From contig JBGPIK010000159.1 of assembly GCA_041484845.1 (NCBI GenBank), positions 1 to 13,388 of the forward strand: DNA of 13,388 nucleotides, read 5' to 3'. The notes beneath the pieces were generated by a model. It did not search any database. It saw only the letters and a program-made list of their open reading frames with translations, and was not told where the DNA came from. This DNA is from JBGPIK01 sp041484845. Its GTDB lineage: Bacteria > Desulfobacterota > Binatia > UBA9968. Shown one piece after another: positions 1-5,908 of the stretch; position 1 is the first letter of the stretch, and each line of letters starts with the position of its first letter. The translations under genes were made by a program, and so were the position numbers.

Positions 1-1
1 A

Positions 2-130
2 ACGAAGCTGGATGAGGTAATCCCGACAAGCTTGGTCTGTGGCGAATCGATCCTCAAATTCCAGCAAGGTTCGCGGGTAGTCCTCAGCCACGGGGGGAAG
101 CTACCAATTGTGGTCGGTGGAGTCAATTGA
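2..130 (+). CDS. 3' end of an unrecognised protein (last 42 codons)
   Basis: An open frame enters the window at base 2 and ends at a TGA at 128-130. The 42 residues alternate hydrophobic and polar positions, as in beta strands, and end in VVGGVN. The composition looks protein-like. An open frame of this length can still occur by chance, and with no start, domain or motif I cannot name a product. It points toward the gene-poor region that follows. Confidence 0.4.
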   Translation, partial: TKLDEVIPTSLVCGESILKFQQGSRVVLSHGGKLPIVVGGVN

Positions 131-467
131 ATACCCACTTACGGTTAAACCTTGACGTAAAGCCGCGGCGAATCCTTGTCTAAATCATCATGCCTGCGGC
201 CGCGCAGATAACTGGATAACACCGCTTGCTCGATCACGTCCGGCATCAAGTTGGGCGGAATCGCGCCTGTTTTATGGACTCTTCACCTGACTTGGGAATA
301 TTATTCTCGCCGGCAAACAATTAACAGCCCGATGTCAGTCGTTAAAAATTTGGCCGGAAATTTTGTTACGACGGCGGCGGCATTACCACGCCGTAATGTT
401 TTCAGGCCATTGCGGATTCAGATTCTGAGAAACTCGTGCCGAAGCGCCGCCGCTTGGGGCAACCCTT

Positions 468-482
468 TGGCACTGTGAAAGC
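468..482 (+). promoter_or_regulatory. candidate sigma-54 promoter (TGGCAC-N5-AAGC)
   Basis: The -24 element TGGCAC matches the consensus in full. The invariant GG (469-470) and GC (481-482) have the required 10 bases between them. The -12 element is AAGC instead of TTGC, so half of that box is off consensus. Transcription would start near 494 and run toward the inverted repeat at 608-633. No gene begins within 300 bases, so the product would be a long leader or a small RNA. Confidence 0.35.
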
Positions 483-607
483 CCTCGAAGAAGTCGCAGC
501 AATGCATTTTCAAGCCCGTGCACGGTCAGGGTTATCCGGTTTGACGGCGGTCCAGAGTTGCAACGGACAGAATTATATTGAATAAATTGCGGAACTAACG
601 TAAATTG

Positions 608-633
608 CGGTTGTCTGTCAACACAGACAACCG
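608..633. repeat. perfect 11-bp inverted repeat containing TGTC-N10-GACA
   Basis: Arms of 11 bases (608-618 and 623-633) are exact reverse complements around the 4-base loop CAAC. Within it, TGTC (612-615) and GACA (626-629) are separated by exactly 10 bases. TGTC-N10-GACA is the site described for GlrR at the sigma-54-driven glmY/glmZ promoters of enterobacteria. This window encodes a GlrR-like activator at 8302-9738. As RNA it would form a stable 11-bp hairpin, but the first T-run comes only about 10 bases later, so it is not a standard terminator. Confidence 0.6.
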
Positions 634-844
634 ACGATGATCATTTTTAACGGTCTTTTGAAACTCACTGTACAGTTGGCGGAGTTTCCGGGATCTGGCA
701 AAACCTAATTCCTGATGACCGCTCCGTCGGGTATGATCGGTGAACATCCGCTCCTTTGTTTCCGATAAGAAATGTCCGCAACCTTCGCTTGGTAGCGCCC
801 GGATCGATCTTCGTGAAGCTACAGAACAACTGTAATATAGGCTC

Positions 845-1048
845 ATGGAAGAAGCGCTGAGACTCACCACTGGCAACAAGAGTGCGGCCACGCGCATGCT
901 TGGATTAAAAAGAACAACTTTGGTCGCTAAGCTCCGACGCAAAAACGGTTCCATCCAAGAGTCCACTGTCATGGCTTCGGATCGAACGGATCGAGACGAA
1001 CTCTTCTCCGAGTTTATTGCTGCCGCCGATTCGCGCAAGGATACGTAG
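845..1048 (+). CDS. small stand-alone Fis-type helix-turn-helix protein
   Basis: A 67-residue protein whose first 35 residues form a Fis/NtrC-C-terminal-type DNA-binding helix-turn-helix. The pattern EALRLTTGNKSAATRMLGL followed by KRTTLVAKLRRK is what is seen at the end of sigma-54 activators such as FleQ/FlrC. The AAA+ and receiver domains are absent. A stop lies in frame four codons upstream of the ATG, so nothing longer is fused. The remaining 30 residues are polar and unassigned. No clear Shine-Dalgarno precedes the ATG. A TAATAT at 833-838 could be a -10 box, which would make the message nearly leaderless. The response regulator gene starts 32 bases downstream, so the two are probably co-transcribed. 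It could be a real small regulator or the surviving tail of a lost NtrC-family gene. Confidence 0.55.
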   Translation: MEEALRLTTGNKSAATRMLGLKRTTLVAKLRRKNGSIQESTVMASDRTDRDELFSEFIAAADSRKDT

Positions 1049-1080
1049 AGCTAAAAAGAGAGCGGACACGAAAACGCTAA

Positions 1081-1551
1081 ATGAGTAACACGCCGCAGCA
1101 GTCCGATGCCGGTCGGGCCCCCAGTATCCTGGTCGTAGATGACAACAAGGGAGTCCTTGAATTTTTGCTCCTGCTTCTTTCCAAACACGGGCTTTCCGTT
1201 ATCGGGGCTGCAAGTGGCGGCGAATGTCTGGAAATTGTCAAAACCCGGCACGTGGATCTCATCATTCTGGACGTCATGATGCCGGTAATGGATGGTTTGC
1301 AGGTTTGTCAGGAACTCAAAACACTTTGCCCCTCGGTGCCGGTCATTTTTCTTACAGCCAGGGACGATATGATAACCCGGGCCGCAGCCATGGACCTCGG
1401 CGTCAGCGAATTCGTCGCCAAACCGGTCAACAATCGGGATCTTCTCAATTGTGTTTGTACGCAGCTGCGCAGCCGCGAATGGGATAAAGCAGCCGAGCAA
1501 GTGTTCTCTAAGATCGATAAATCAACCCAAGGCCCCGGCAACAAGAGATAG
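1081..1551 (+). CDS. single-domain response regulator (REC only)
   Basis: A 156-residue CheY-like receiver protein. Residues 15-130 carry the full receiver signature: acidic pair D20-D21 after ILVV, phosphoacceptor D64 in LIILDVMMP, the switch threonine T92 and the conserved lysine K114 followed by P115. The ~25-residue C-terminal tail is polar and has no recognisable output domain. It should therefore act by protein-protein contact or as a phosphate relay or sink. It follows the small Fis-type protein by 32 bases in the same direction. Together they supply the receiver and DNA-binding ends of an NtrC-family regulator without the central AAA+ domain. No histidine kinase lies beside it. The nearest are the two minus-strand kinases at 6738-7970 and 10298-11740. 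The Shine-Dalgarno is weak (a GAGAG about 17 bases upstream). Confidence 0.9.
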   Translation: MSNTPQQSDAGRAPSILVVDDNKGVLEFLLLLLSKHGLSVIGAASGGECLEIVKTRHVDLIILDVMMPVMDGLQVCQELKTLCPSVPVIFLTARDDMITRAAAMDLGVSEFVAKPVNNRDLLNCVCTQLRSREWDKAAEQVFSKIDKSTQGPGNKR

Positions 1552-1575
1552 CTAACCCGCATTATTCTCGGTTAG
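1552..1575 (+). repeat. small hairpin just after the response regulator stop
   Basis: CTAACC (1552-1557) and GGTTAG (1570-1575) are exact reverse complements around 12 bases, starting right after the TAG stop. A purine-rich stretch follows instead of a T-run, so it may act as a 3'-end stabiliser or a weak terminator. It is not a canonical intrinsic terminator. Confidence 0.3.
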
Positions 1576-1858
1576 AGGAAAAACGATGACACTGTGTCGA
1601 TCGAGAGGTGAGATCGGAGGAGCGAGGCACAGAGACGAACAGTTTCAATGCCGTCTTTGGTGCTCGGATCATCGCTCGCGTTTTTTTTCAGGCGTTCGCT
1701 TCAGAAACTCAGTTTGCAGGCCGCGCCAGGGCACAGGCCAATGGCCTCGCTCTGGAGGGCTCGCCTCGCGATCGCCCGCACGCATGAATACTTCGGGCTA
1801 AGGGTTGCGAAGCCCTCTTTGTTCGGCGTGAATTATGGCTTCGATTCAACAATTCTCA
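1576..1858. other. intergenic region between convergent genes
   Basis: About 280 bases between the ends of the + strand regulator and the minus-strand dehydrogenase. Two overlapping + strand frames (1586-1801 and 1648-1914) have no ribosome binding site and arginine-rich, low-credibility translations, and the second runs into the dehydrogenase gene. A run of eight T (1681-1688) and a GCGATCGC palindrome near 1768 are visible. I see no clear terminator or gene. Confidence 0.45.
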
Positions 1859-2605
1859 CTAATCCCGGATCGCGAGCGCGCCACCATCCACCGGTAGATC
1901 CACCGCATAGATGAAGTCCGATTCGTCGGACGCAAGAAAAAGCGCTGCCTTAGCGATATCCATCGGGATCCCCCGGCGTCCGGCTAGGTTTTTGACGACA
2001 CGATTTTCTGGAACTTCCTCCTGACCGACAGGTGAACCAATCCGATTCGGCGAGATCGAGTTGACCCGAATCCCTTCAGGAGCGAGTTGTACCGCTATCG
2101 AACGGGTAAGATTCAGCACACCGGCCTTAGCGGTACTATAGGCCGTGGCTTCTTTTCGCCCCCAGTGACCCGAGGTGGAGGCAATATTAATGATTTTCCC
2201 CTTTTTCTTTTGATCGATCATGATCTTGGCGGCGGAGCGCGTGCAATACCAAACGCTTCTTAAACAAACGTTCATAACGCGATCCCATTCTTCTTCGGTA
2301 ATATCAAAGAGGGTTTTATGATCGGTCCACGCCGCATTGTTCACCAGGATATCGACAGTGCCAAATTGTTTGACTACGGTCTGAACCATCTTCTCCACTG
2401 CAGGAGCCGAAGCAACATCGCAAACAACTGCAATTGCTCGGTCCGATACCGTACTATTGATTTCATTGGCAACACGACTCGCTCGTGCTTGGTCCAGGTC
2501 GACAACCGCGACCTTAGCCCCTTCTTGGGCAAACAGTTTCGAAATATCTTCCCCGATATTGCGGCCCGCGCCGGTCACGATTGCGACTTCATTTTGCAGT
2601 CTCAT
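1859..2605 (-). CDS. short-chain dehydrogenase/reductase (SDR, NAD-type)
   Basis: A 248-residue classical SDR, the normal length for the family. It should be a soluble oxidoreductase with a Rossmann fold. Visible motifs are the nucleotide loop TGAGRNIG (11-18), D36 at the end of strand beta-2 (typical of NAD rather than NADP preference), D63, NNAA (89-92), and the catalytic tetrad N112, S143, Y156 and K160. The usual PG after the active site is PN (ISPNRIG), a small deviation. The ATG at 2605 follows a GGAGG with five bases between. It lies 122 bases downstream of the substrate-binding protein gene on the same strand, possibly in one transcript. The substrate cannot be inferred: FabG-like reductases and sugar, steroid or aromatic-diol dehydrogenases share all these motifs. 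Confidence 0.92.
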   Translation of the reverse strand: MRLQNEVAIVTGAGRNIGEDISKLFAQEGAKVAVVDLDQARASRVANEINSTVSDRAIAVVCDVASAPAVEKMVQTVVKQFGTVDILVNNAAWTDHKTLFDITEEEWDRVMNVCLRSVWYCTRSAAKIMIDQKKKGKIINIASTSGHWGRKEATAYSTAKAGVLNLTRSIAVQLAPEGIRVNSISPNRIGSPVGQEEVPENRVVKNLAGRRGIPMDIAKAALFLASDESDFIYAVDLPVDGGALAIRD

Positions 2606-2679
2606 AGGTGCCTCCGTCCAATTTGATTTCCCTGGTGAATAACAAATGCGCAGCCAAACTTCCAGACGTGGCGGAAAAT

Positions 2680-2696
2680 GACCGATCGTAGCGGTC
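2680..2696 (-). terminator. weak hairpin between the binding protein and the dehydrogenase
   Basis: On the minus strand GACCG and CGGTC form a 5-bp stem with a 7-base loop, followed by ATTTT. It lies 30-50 bases after the stop of the substrate-binding protein. The short stem makes it an attenuator or partial terminator at best. A 9-base direct repeat GATCAGAGA (2715-2723 and 2726-2734) lies next to it, with its second copy overlapping the gene end. Confidence 0.25.
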
Positions 2697-2727
2697 GCGG
2701 CCGGTTACGTGAGAGATCAGAGAATGA

Positions 2728-3741
2728 TCAGAGACTGACTTTCTCAGTATAAAGGTCCTTGAGGAATTTGCTCCCCTTAAGCTCCTCCAAGAACCGCGGA
2801 TCGACAATATCCGCCGGCTTGAGCGACCTGGACTTAGAATGTTGATCAACTGCCGCTCCAACATCAACCAATGCCTGTATGGCTTCATTGTTCAGTTCAG
2901 GAAGCGGCCGCAGCTGCGCGGCAAAACTGTCGTACATCGCATCAACCGTGCCTCCTTGATCGTTAGGAAAATATTTTTTGAGGATAGACAGACTATCTTC
3001 TCGACGCGACACGAAGAAGTGTATAGCAGCCGTATATCCCTTCATGAAACGGCGGACCGCCTCCTCGTCGCGTTTGATAAACGAACGTGTGCTCATGAGA
3101 AGCTCGGTAACTACGGGAACGGCCTTGACGTCGAGAATCTTGATCCCAAGCTTTTTCGCCTCCACGGCCACATCCTCGCTCAACGGTGCCCCCTGAACCA
3201 AATTCTTCGAAATCGCCAGAGCTCGCGTCGGCGAAAGCCCGGCCGCCACGACTTCGACGTCCCGAGAGGGGTCAAGACCCGCGCGCCTGAGAATTACCCG
3301 AGCGATGAGATCAGACCGAGAGCCGAGAGCGGACACGCCGATTTTCTTTCCTTTCAGATCCCTGACAACGGAGACCGACGAGTTCACGCCCATGCCGTAG
3401 TTATCAAAGCTTACGTGCGCCCCGACAAGAGCGATGTCGGCGCCACTAAGCACTGGCTGAAGAATTGCCAATGGATTGCCGAAGCCGATTAAAATTTCAA
3501 CCCCAAGCAACGAATGGACTCCAGCCGAAAGCGTGTCCCTTATGGGAACCTCTTCTATTTCCAATCCGTGTTTTCTAAAAAGACCGGAGTCTACGCCTAT
3601 ATAGGCAACGGCGGTACCCGTTTCCCAACCGGCATAAGCGAGCCGTACCTTCTTAATGGTTTCAGCGGAGGAGGAAATCCCGGATGCGTACACAAATATG
3701 ATCATGACACTTAAAACGATCAACAATTTTCGCATAAGCAT
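2728..3741 (-). CDS. NMT1/SsuA-like ABC transporter substrate-binding protein
   Basis: A 337-residue periplasmic binding protein. An N-terminal signal peptide is clear: RK, then about 18 hydrophobic residues, then SSSA before E27. The mature part opens with VRLAYAG and contains the type II binding-protein pattern of the NMT1/THI5-SsuA-TauA group: a stretch reading GLFRKHGLEIE, a glycine-rich loop near residue 100, and DLKGKKIGV starting the second lobe. Members bind small ligands such as sulfonates, pyrimidine precursors or aromatic acids and pass them to an ABC permease. None is encoded here, so this is an orphan and the ligand is unknown. I chose the ATG at 3741 because the frame's earlier start (TTG, 3795) would bury the signal peptide, and because GGGAG lies ten bases upstream. 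The ATG at 3735 is an alternative. Confidence 0.88.
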   Translation of the reverse strand: MLMRKLLIVLSVMIIFVYASGISSSAETIKKVRLAYAGWETGTAVAYIGVDSGLFRKHGLEIEEVPIRDTLSAGVHSLLGVEILIGFGNPLAILQPVLSGADIALVGAHVSFDNYGMGVNSSVSVVRDLKGKKIGVSALGSRSDLIARVILRRAGLDPSRDVEVVAAGLSPTRALAISKNLVQGAPLSEDVAVEAKKLGIKILDVKAVPVVTELLMSTRSFIKRDEEAVRRFMKGYTAAIHFFVSRREDSLSILKKYFPNDQGGTVDAMYDSFAAQLRPLPELNNEAIQALVDVGAAVDQHSKSRSLKPADIVDPRFLEELKGSKFLKDLYTEKVSL

Positions 3742-3829
3742 ATTTTGGCGGCTCCCGTCTTCTCTATTTATAACGTAGATTGTACCGCTCTCCAAGCACG
3801 CGCAAGTCTTACCGTACCGCGAATATCAG

Positions 3830-3858
3830 TTGATGGCAGACTTCCTTGCTGTTATCGT
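3830..3858 (+). promoter_or_regulatory. possible sigma-70-type promoter of gloA
   Basis: TTGATG (3830-3835) and TATCGT (3853-3858) are 17 bases apart and lie about 45 bases before the gloA start. The -10 element is weak. A sigma-54-like pair (TGGCAG and TTGCT) overlaps the same bases but has one base too many between its elements. The assignment is tentative. Confidence 0.25.
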
Positions 3859-3901
3859 TGTAAAATCCAACCGTTATTCTCTAATACAAGGAGGTCAAAA
3901 A

Positions 3902-4306
3902 ATGAAATTCCTTCATACGATGATCCGGGTCAATGATTTGGATGAGTCTATCGGCTTTTATTGTAACGTGTTAGGGATGAAGCTCCTAAGAAAAAAAGAA
4001 TACCCTTCGGGACGATTTACGTTAGCCTTTGTTGGTTATGGTGATGAGTCCGAACACACGGTTGTGGAACTCACTTACAACTGGGACAAGCGCCAGTACG
4101 ACCTAGGGACGGCGTTCGGCCATCTCGCCCTAGGCGTGGAAGACATCTACAAGACCTGCGACGACTTGCGCCGCAAAGGCGCCAAGATTGTCCGCGAACC
4201 CGGCCCCATGAAACATGGTGGCACCGAAATCGCTTTTATCGAGGATCCTAACGGCTACAACATCGAATTGATTGACCTGACCCGGCGTGCCTCACTGCCG
4301 AGTTAA
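3902..4306 (+). CDS. gloA: glyoxalase I (lactoylglutathione lyase), nickel type
   Basis: A 134-residue VOC-fold protein. Glyoxalase I isomerises the hemithioacetal of methylglyoxal and glutathione to S-lactoylglutathione in the cytoplasm. The four metal ligands known from E. coli GloA fall at exactly the same positions here: H5, E56, H74 and E122. Family signatures include MIRVNDLDESIGFY near the start, FGHLALGV around H74, and DPNGYNIELI around E122. It is a short, Ni/Co-type enzyme without the insertions of the zinc-type enzymes. The start at 3902 is set by an AAGGAGGT (3888-3895) six bases upstream. An in-frame start further upstream would add 24 implausible residues. The gene is divergent from the substrate-binding protein and stands alone. 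The glutathione dependence is inferred from the family. Confidence 0.93.
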   Translation: MKFLHTMIRVNDLDESIGFYCNVLGMKLLRKKEYPSGRFTLAFVGYGDESEHTVVELTYNWDKRQYDLGTAFGHLALGVEDIYKTCDDLRRKGAKIVREPGPMKHGGTEIAFIEDPNGYNIELIDLTRRASLPS

Positions 4307-4320
4307 GTCACCAACCCAAA

Positions 4321-4347
4321 AGCCAGCCATTTTCTTCGGATCTGGCT
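4321..4347. repeat. inverted repeat AGCCAG-N15-CTGGCT
   Basis: Exact 6-base arms at 4321-4326 and 4342-4347, between gloA and the ferredoxin gene. No T-run follows, so it is unlikely to be the gloA terminator. Its centre lies about 100 bases before the start predicted from the sigma-54-like promoter at 4411-4426, a usual distance for an enhancer site. The arms are short enough to occur by chance. Confidence 0.25.
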
Positions 4348-4410
4348 CAGATTGAACGTCACGAGAATCTTTATGCCCGGGGCCGCTTCGCAATCTCCTC
4401 GGAACACACG

Positions 4411-4426
4411 GGGCAGGTTGTTTGCA
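4411..4426 (+). promoter_or_regulatory. candidate sigma-54 promoter (GGGCAG-N5-TTGCA)
   Basis: GG (4412-4413) and GC (4424-4425) have the required 10 bases between them. The -12 element TTGCA is perfect and the -24 element keeps GGCA of TGGCAC. Transcription would begin near 4437, giving a leader of about 70 bases before the ferredoxin ATG. A sigma-54 activator is encoded in the same window. The match is good, but a 16-base degenerate motif can arise by chance. Confidence 0.5.
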
Positions 4427-4506
4427 ACATCATCTGGTTTCATCTAGGATAATTTCGTTTTCGCCTCAATTGAATTCCATAACATTTTGCAGGAGGTTCA
4501 CGGCAG

Positions 4507-5343
4507 ATGGCCACAATGATTACGACCGATTGTATCAGCTGCGGCGCGTGCGAGCCGGAGTGTCCGAACAACGCGATTTCGCAAGGCGAAACAATCTTTC
4601 TCATCGACGCTAAACTATGCACCGAATGTGTTGGATTTCATGATTATGAAGCCTGCGCCGCCGTGTGCCCGGTCGATTGCTGTGTAACGGATCCCCATAA
4701 TGTCGAGTCCGAAGGAGCGCTGATCGCGCGAGCCCGCGCCTTGCACCCGGATACCCCATTCGGCGATGAATTTGAATCGCGCTTCCGCAAAGGTCAGGGA
4801 AAGAAAATTGGCGCTCCCTCCAGCACCGTGCCGTCGGCGCAAGCGGCTTTTGATGCTCGAATTGCGCAGGCTCAATCTGGCGTCGGCGTAGACTCCAATG
4901 GGCCGCCGTCAGCGATCGGATTTGTTGAATCAGAAATCACATTTATTCGATTGCCGGAAGTCGATTCATGGACTATTCCGGTTCGTTGTTACAAGTGCAA
5001 TGAAACGCATGTTGAATCCGTGCGTAATTTCATGGTCGGCAATGTGATTTTCTGTCCTCATTGTAATAAATCGATGGCGGTCCGAGATAACCTGAGCTTT
5101 CACGTCCGCACGCTGCTAAAAACTTCCTACGAGAAATGGGACAAAGAACAGAAAGAATTCACCCATCGGCGGCAAAAAGAACTTACCGAGTTTAGCGAAA
5201 GGCGCGCCAAAGAAGCGCAAGCCTTTGAAGCTCACCAGCAGCGGGAGTTGGATGGAATCAGGCAGCAGTTCGGGGCGCTAGGTGAATCCTATGATGCACC
5301 CGGCAAACCGATCAAGAAAGGTTTGCGCTTCGGATGGGGATGA
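4507..5343 (+). CDS. dicluster ferredoxin fused to a zinc ribbon and a coiled coil
   Basis: A 278-residue cytoplasmic protein in three parts. Residues 1-65 are a YfhL-like 2[4Fe-4S] ferredoxin: C9, C12, C15 and C19 form the first cluster motif, and C38, C41, C50 and C54 the second, with eight residues between C41 and C50 as in the YfhL type. Residues 70-145 are a polar linker. Residues 158-190 form a four-cysteine zinc ribbon (C161-x2-C164 and C183-x2-C186). Residues 205-255 are a highly charged coiled coil rich in Glu, Arg, Lys and Gln. YfhL ferredoxins are normally about 85 residues, so roughly two thirds of this protein is extra. The start follows an AGGAGGT (4491-4497) at nine bases. The membrane protein gene starts 10 bases after the stop. 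The ferredoxin fold is certain; the partner and role are unknown, though electron transfer with an assembly or nucleic-acid-binding tail is possible. Confidence 0.85.
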   Translation: MATMITTDCISCGACEPECPNNAISQGETIFLIDAKLCTECVGFHDYEACAAVCPVDCCVTDPHNVESEGALIARARALHPDTPFGDEFESRFRKGQGKKIGAPSSTVPSAQAAFDARIAQAQSGVGVDSNGPPSAIGFVESEITFIRLPEVDSWTIPVRCYKCNETHVESVRNFMVGNVIFCPHCNKSMAVRDNLSFHVRTLLKTSYEKWDKEQKEFTHRRQKELTEFSERRAKEAQAFEAHQQRELDGIRQQFGALGESYDAPGKPIKKGLRFGWG

Positions 5344-5353
5344 TATTTCCTAA

Positions 5354-5836
5354 ATGATCAACTCGTGGTTGCACATTCTAGCCCTCATTGTTTATCTGGG
5401 GACCGTCATGGGTCTGTGGTTTGTACTCCTGCCATCACTCCCGGCAACTCATAACCACGAGGCCAGAGTCCATTTCCTCGCCCGCGGTCTTAAGATCTAT
5501 AACCCGCTCCACATCGGAGCATTAGGAATTATTCTATTTACCGGGGCCTTTCAGCTGACGGATCTCAAAGCCGCGTACCGAGAAGCATTCGCGCAACAGC
5601 TTGGCTACGATCTCGGCGTCAAGCTGTGTTTCGCATTCTTCCTGGTCATATTTAGCGTCTACCAGTCCATGGGCATCGGTCACCGCTTCGTTAAACGGCA
5701 AGAAGTCGGGGAAACGATCACCCCTCAGGAACTGAAGTCGGTCATTTACCGCCTCAAAGCTGTCAATGGGTGCATTATAGTTCTCGCCGCGATAACGCTA
5801 TGGCTCGGATTTCGCCTGAGCCTCAATCATCCGTAA
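5354..5836 (+). CDS. four-helix membrane protein, CopD/HemJ-like
   Basis: A 160-residue inner-membrane protein with four hydrophobic segments at about 5-27, 50-70, 88-110 and 135-157. The layout resembles the CopD/HemJ-like four-helix proteins. A histidine (H7) lies early in helix 1 in WLHILALIVYLG, another (H53) starts helix 2, and a lysine (K90) begins helix 3 in LGVKLCFAFF, reminiscent of the HemJ His/Lys pair. The loop after helix 1 is histidine-rich (H33, H35, H40). It starts 10 bases after the ferredoxin stop, without a strong Shine-Dalgarno of its own, suggesting translational coupling and a shared function. The membrane topology is well supported. The family assignment and a role in heme or copper chemistry are inferences from pattern only. 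Confidence 0.75.
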   Translation: MINSWLHILALIVYLGTVMGLWFVLLPSLPATHNHEARVHFLARGLKIYNPLHIGALGIILFTGAFQLTDLKAAYREAFAQQLGYDLGVKLCFAFFLVIFSVYQSMGIGHRFVKRQEVGETITPQELKSVIYRLKAVNGCIIVLAAITLWLGFRLSLNHP

Positions 5837-5856
5837 TAAATAGTCGTGCCAATAAA

Positions 5857-5887
5857 AAAAAGCGGGGTCGGTTAGACCCCGCTTTTT
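5857..5887. terminator. strong bidirectional intrinsic terminator
   Basis: A perfect 13-bp stem (5857-5869 paired with 5875-5887) around the loop GGTTA has a GC-rich core (GCGGGGTC) flanked by an A-run on the left and a T-run on the right. It works in both directions. It ends the ferredoxin-membrane protein unit on the + strand, and lies 22 bases after the OmpA gene stop on the minus strand. Confidence 0.93.
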
Positions 5888-5908
5888 AAGGCGCTTCTAA
5901 CGGCTTGC

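Larger units (their letters stand above)
131..844. other. gene-poor region with regulatory-looking elements
   Basis: About 700 bases without a convincing gene. A 75-codon frame (251-478, TTG start) has no ribosome binding site and an unlikely composition, and an antisense frame at 595-1038 only shadows the Fis-like gene. The stretch does hold a sigma-54-like promoter (468-482), a small inverted repeat CATTAC-N6-GTAATG (381-398) and a perfect 11-bp inverted repeat (608-633). It may be a long regulatory region, house a small RNA, or be a decayed gene. Confidence 0.5.

Noticed and set aside
251..478. 75-codon + strand frame starting at TTG
   Set aside because: No ribosome binding site, arginine/alanine-rich translation without motifs, and its end overlaps the sigma-54-like element; treated as non-coding.
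503..518. Minus-strand GG-N10-GC pair as a sigma-54 promoter downstream of the palindrome
   Set aside because: The -24 element matches only the GG, and no gene follows on the minus strand.
595..1038. 147-codon minus-strand frame
   Set aside because: Antisense to the Fis-type gene and the inverted-repeat region; the serine/arginine-rich product looks like a shadow.
1586..1914. Overlapping + strand frames after the response regulator
   Set aside because: No ribosome binding site, implausible composition, and the second one runs into the dehydrogenase gene.
3834..3850. TGGCAG and TTGCT before gloA as a sigma-54 promoter
   Set aside because: Both elements are good but are separated by six bases instead of five; sigma-54 rarely tolerates this, so I kept only a tentative sigma-70 call.
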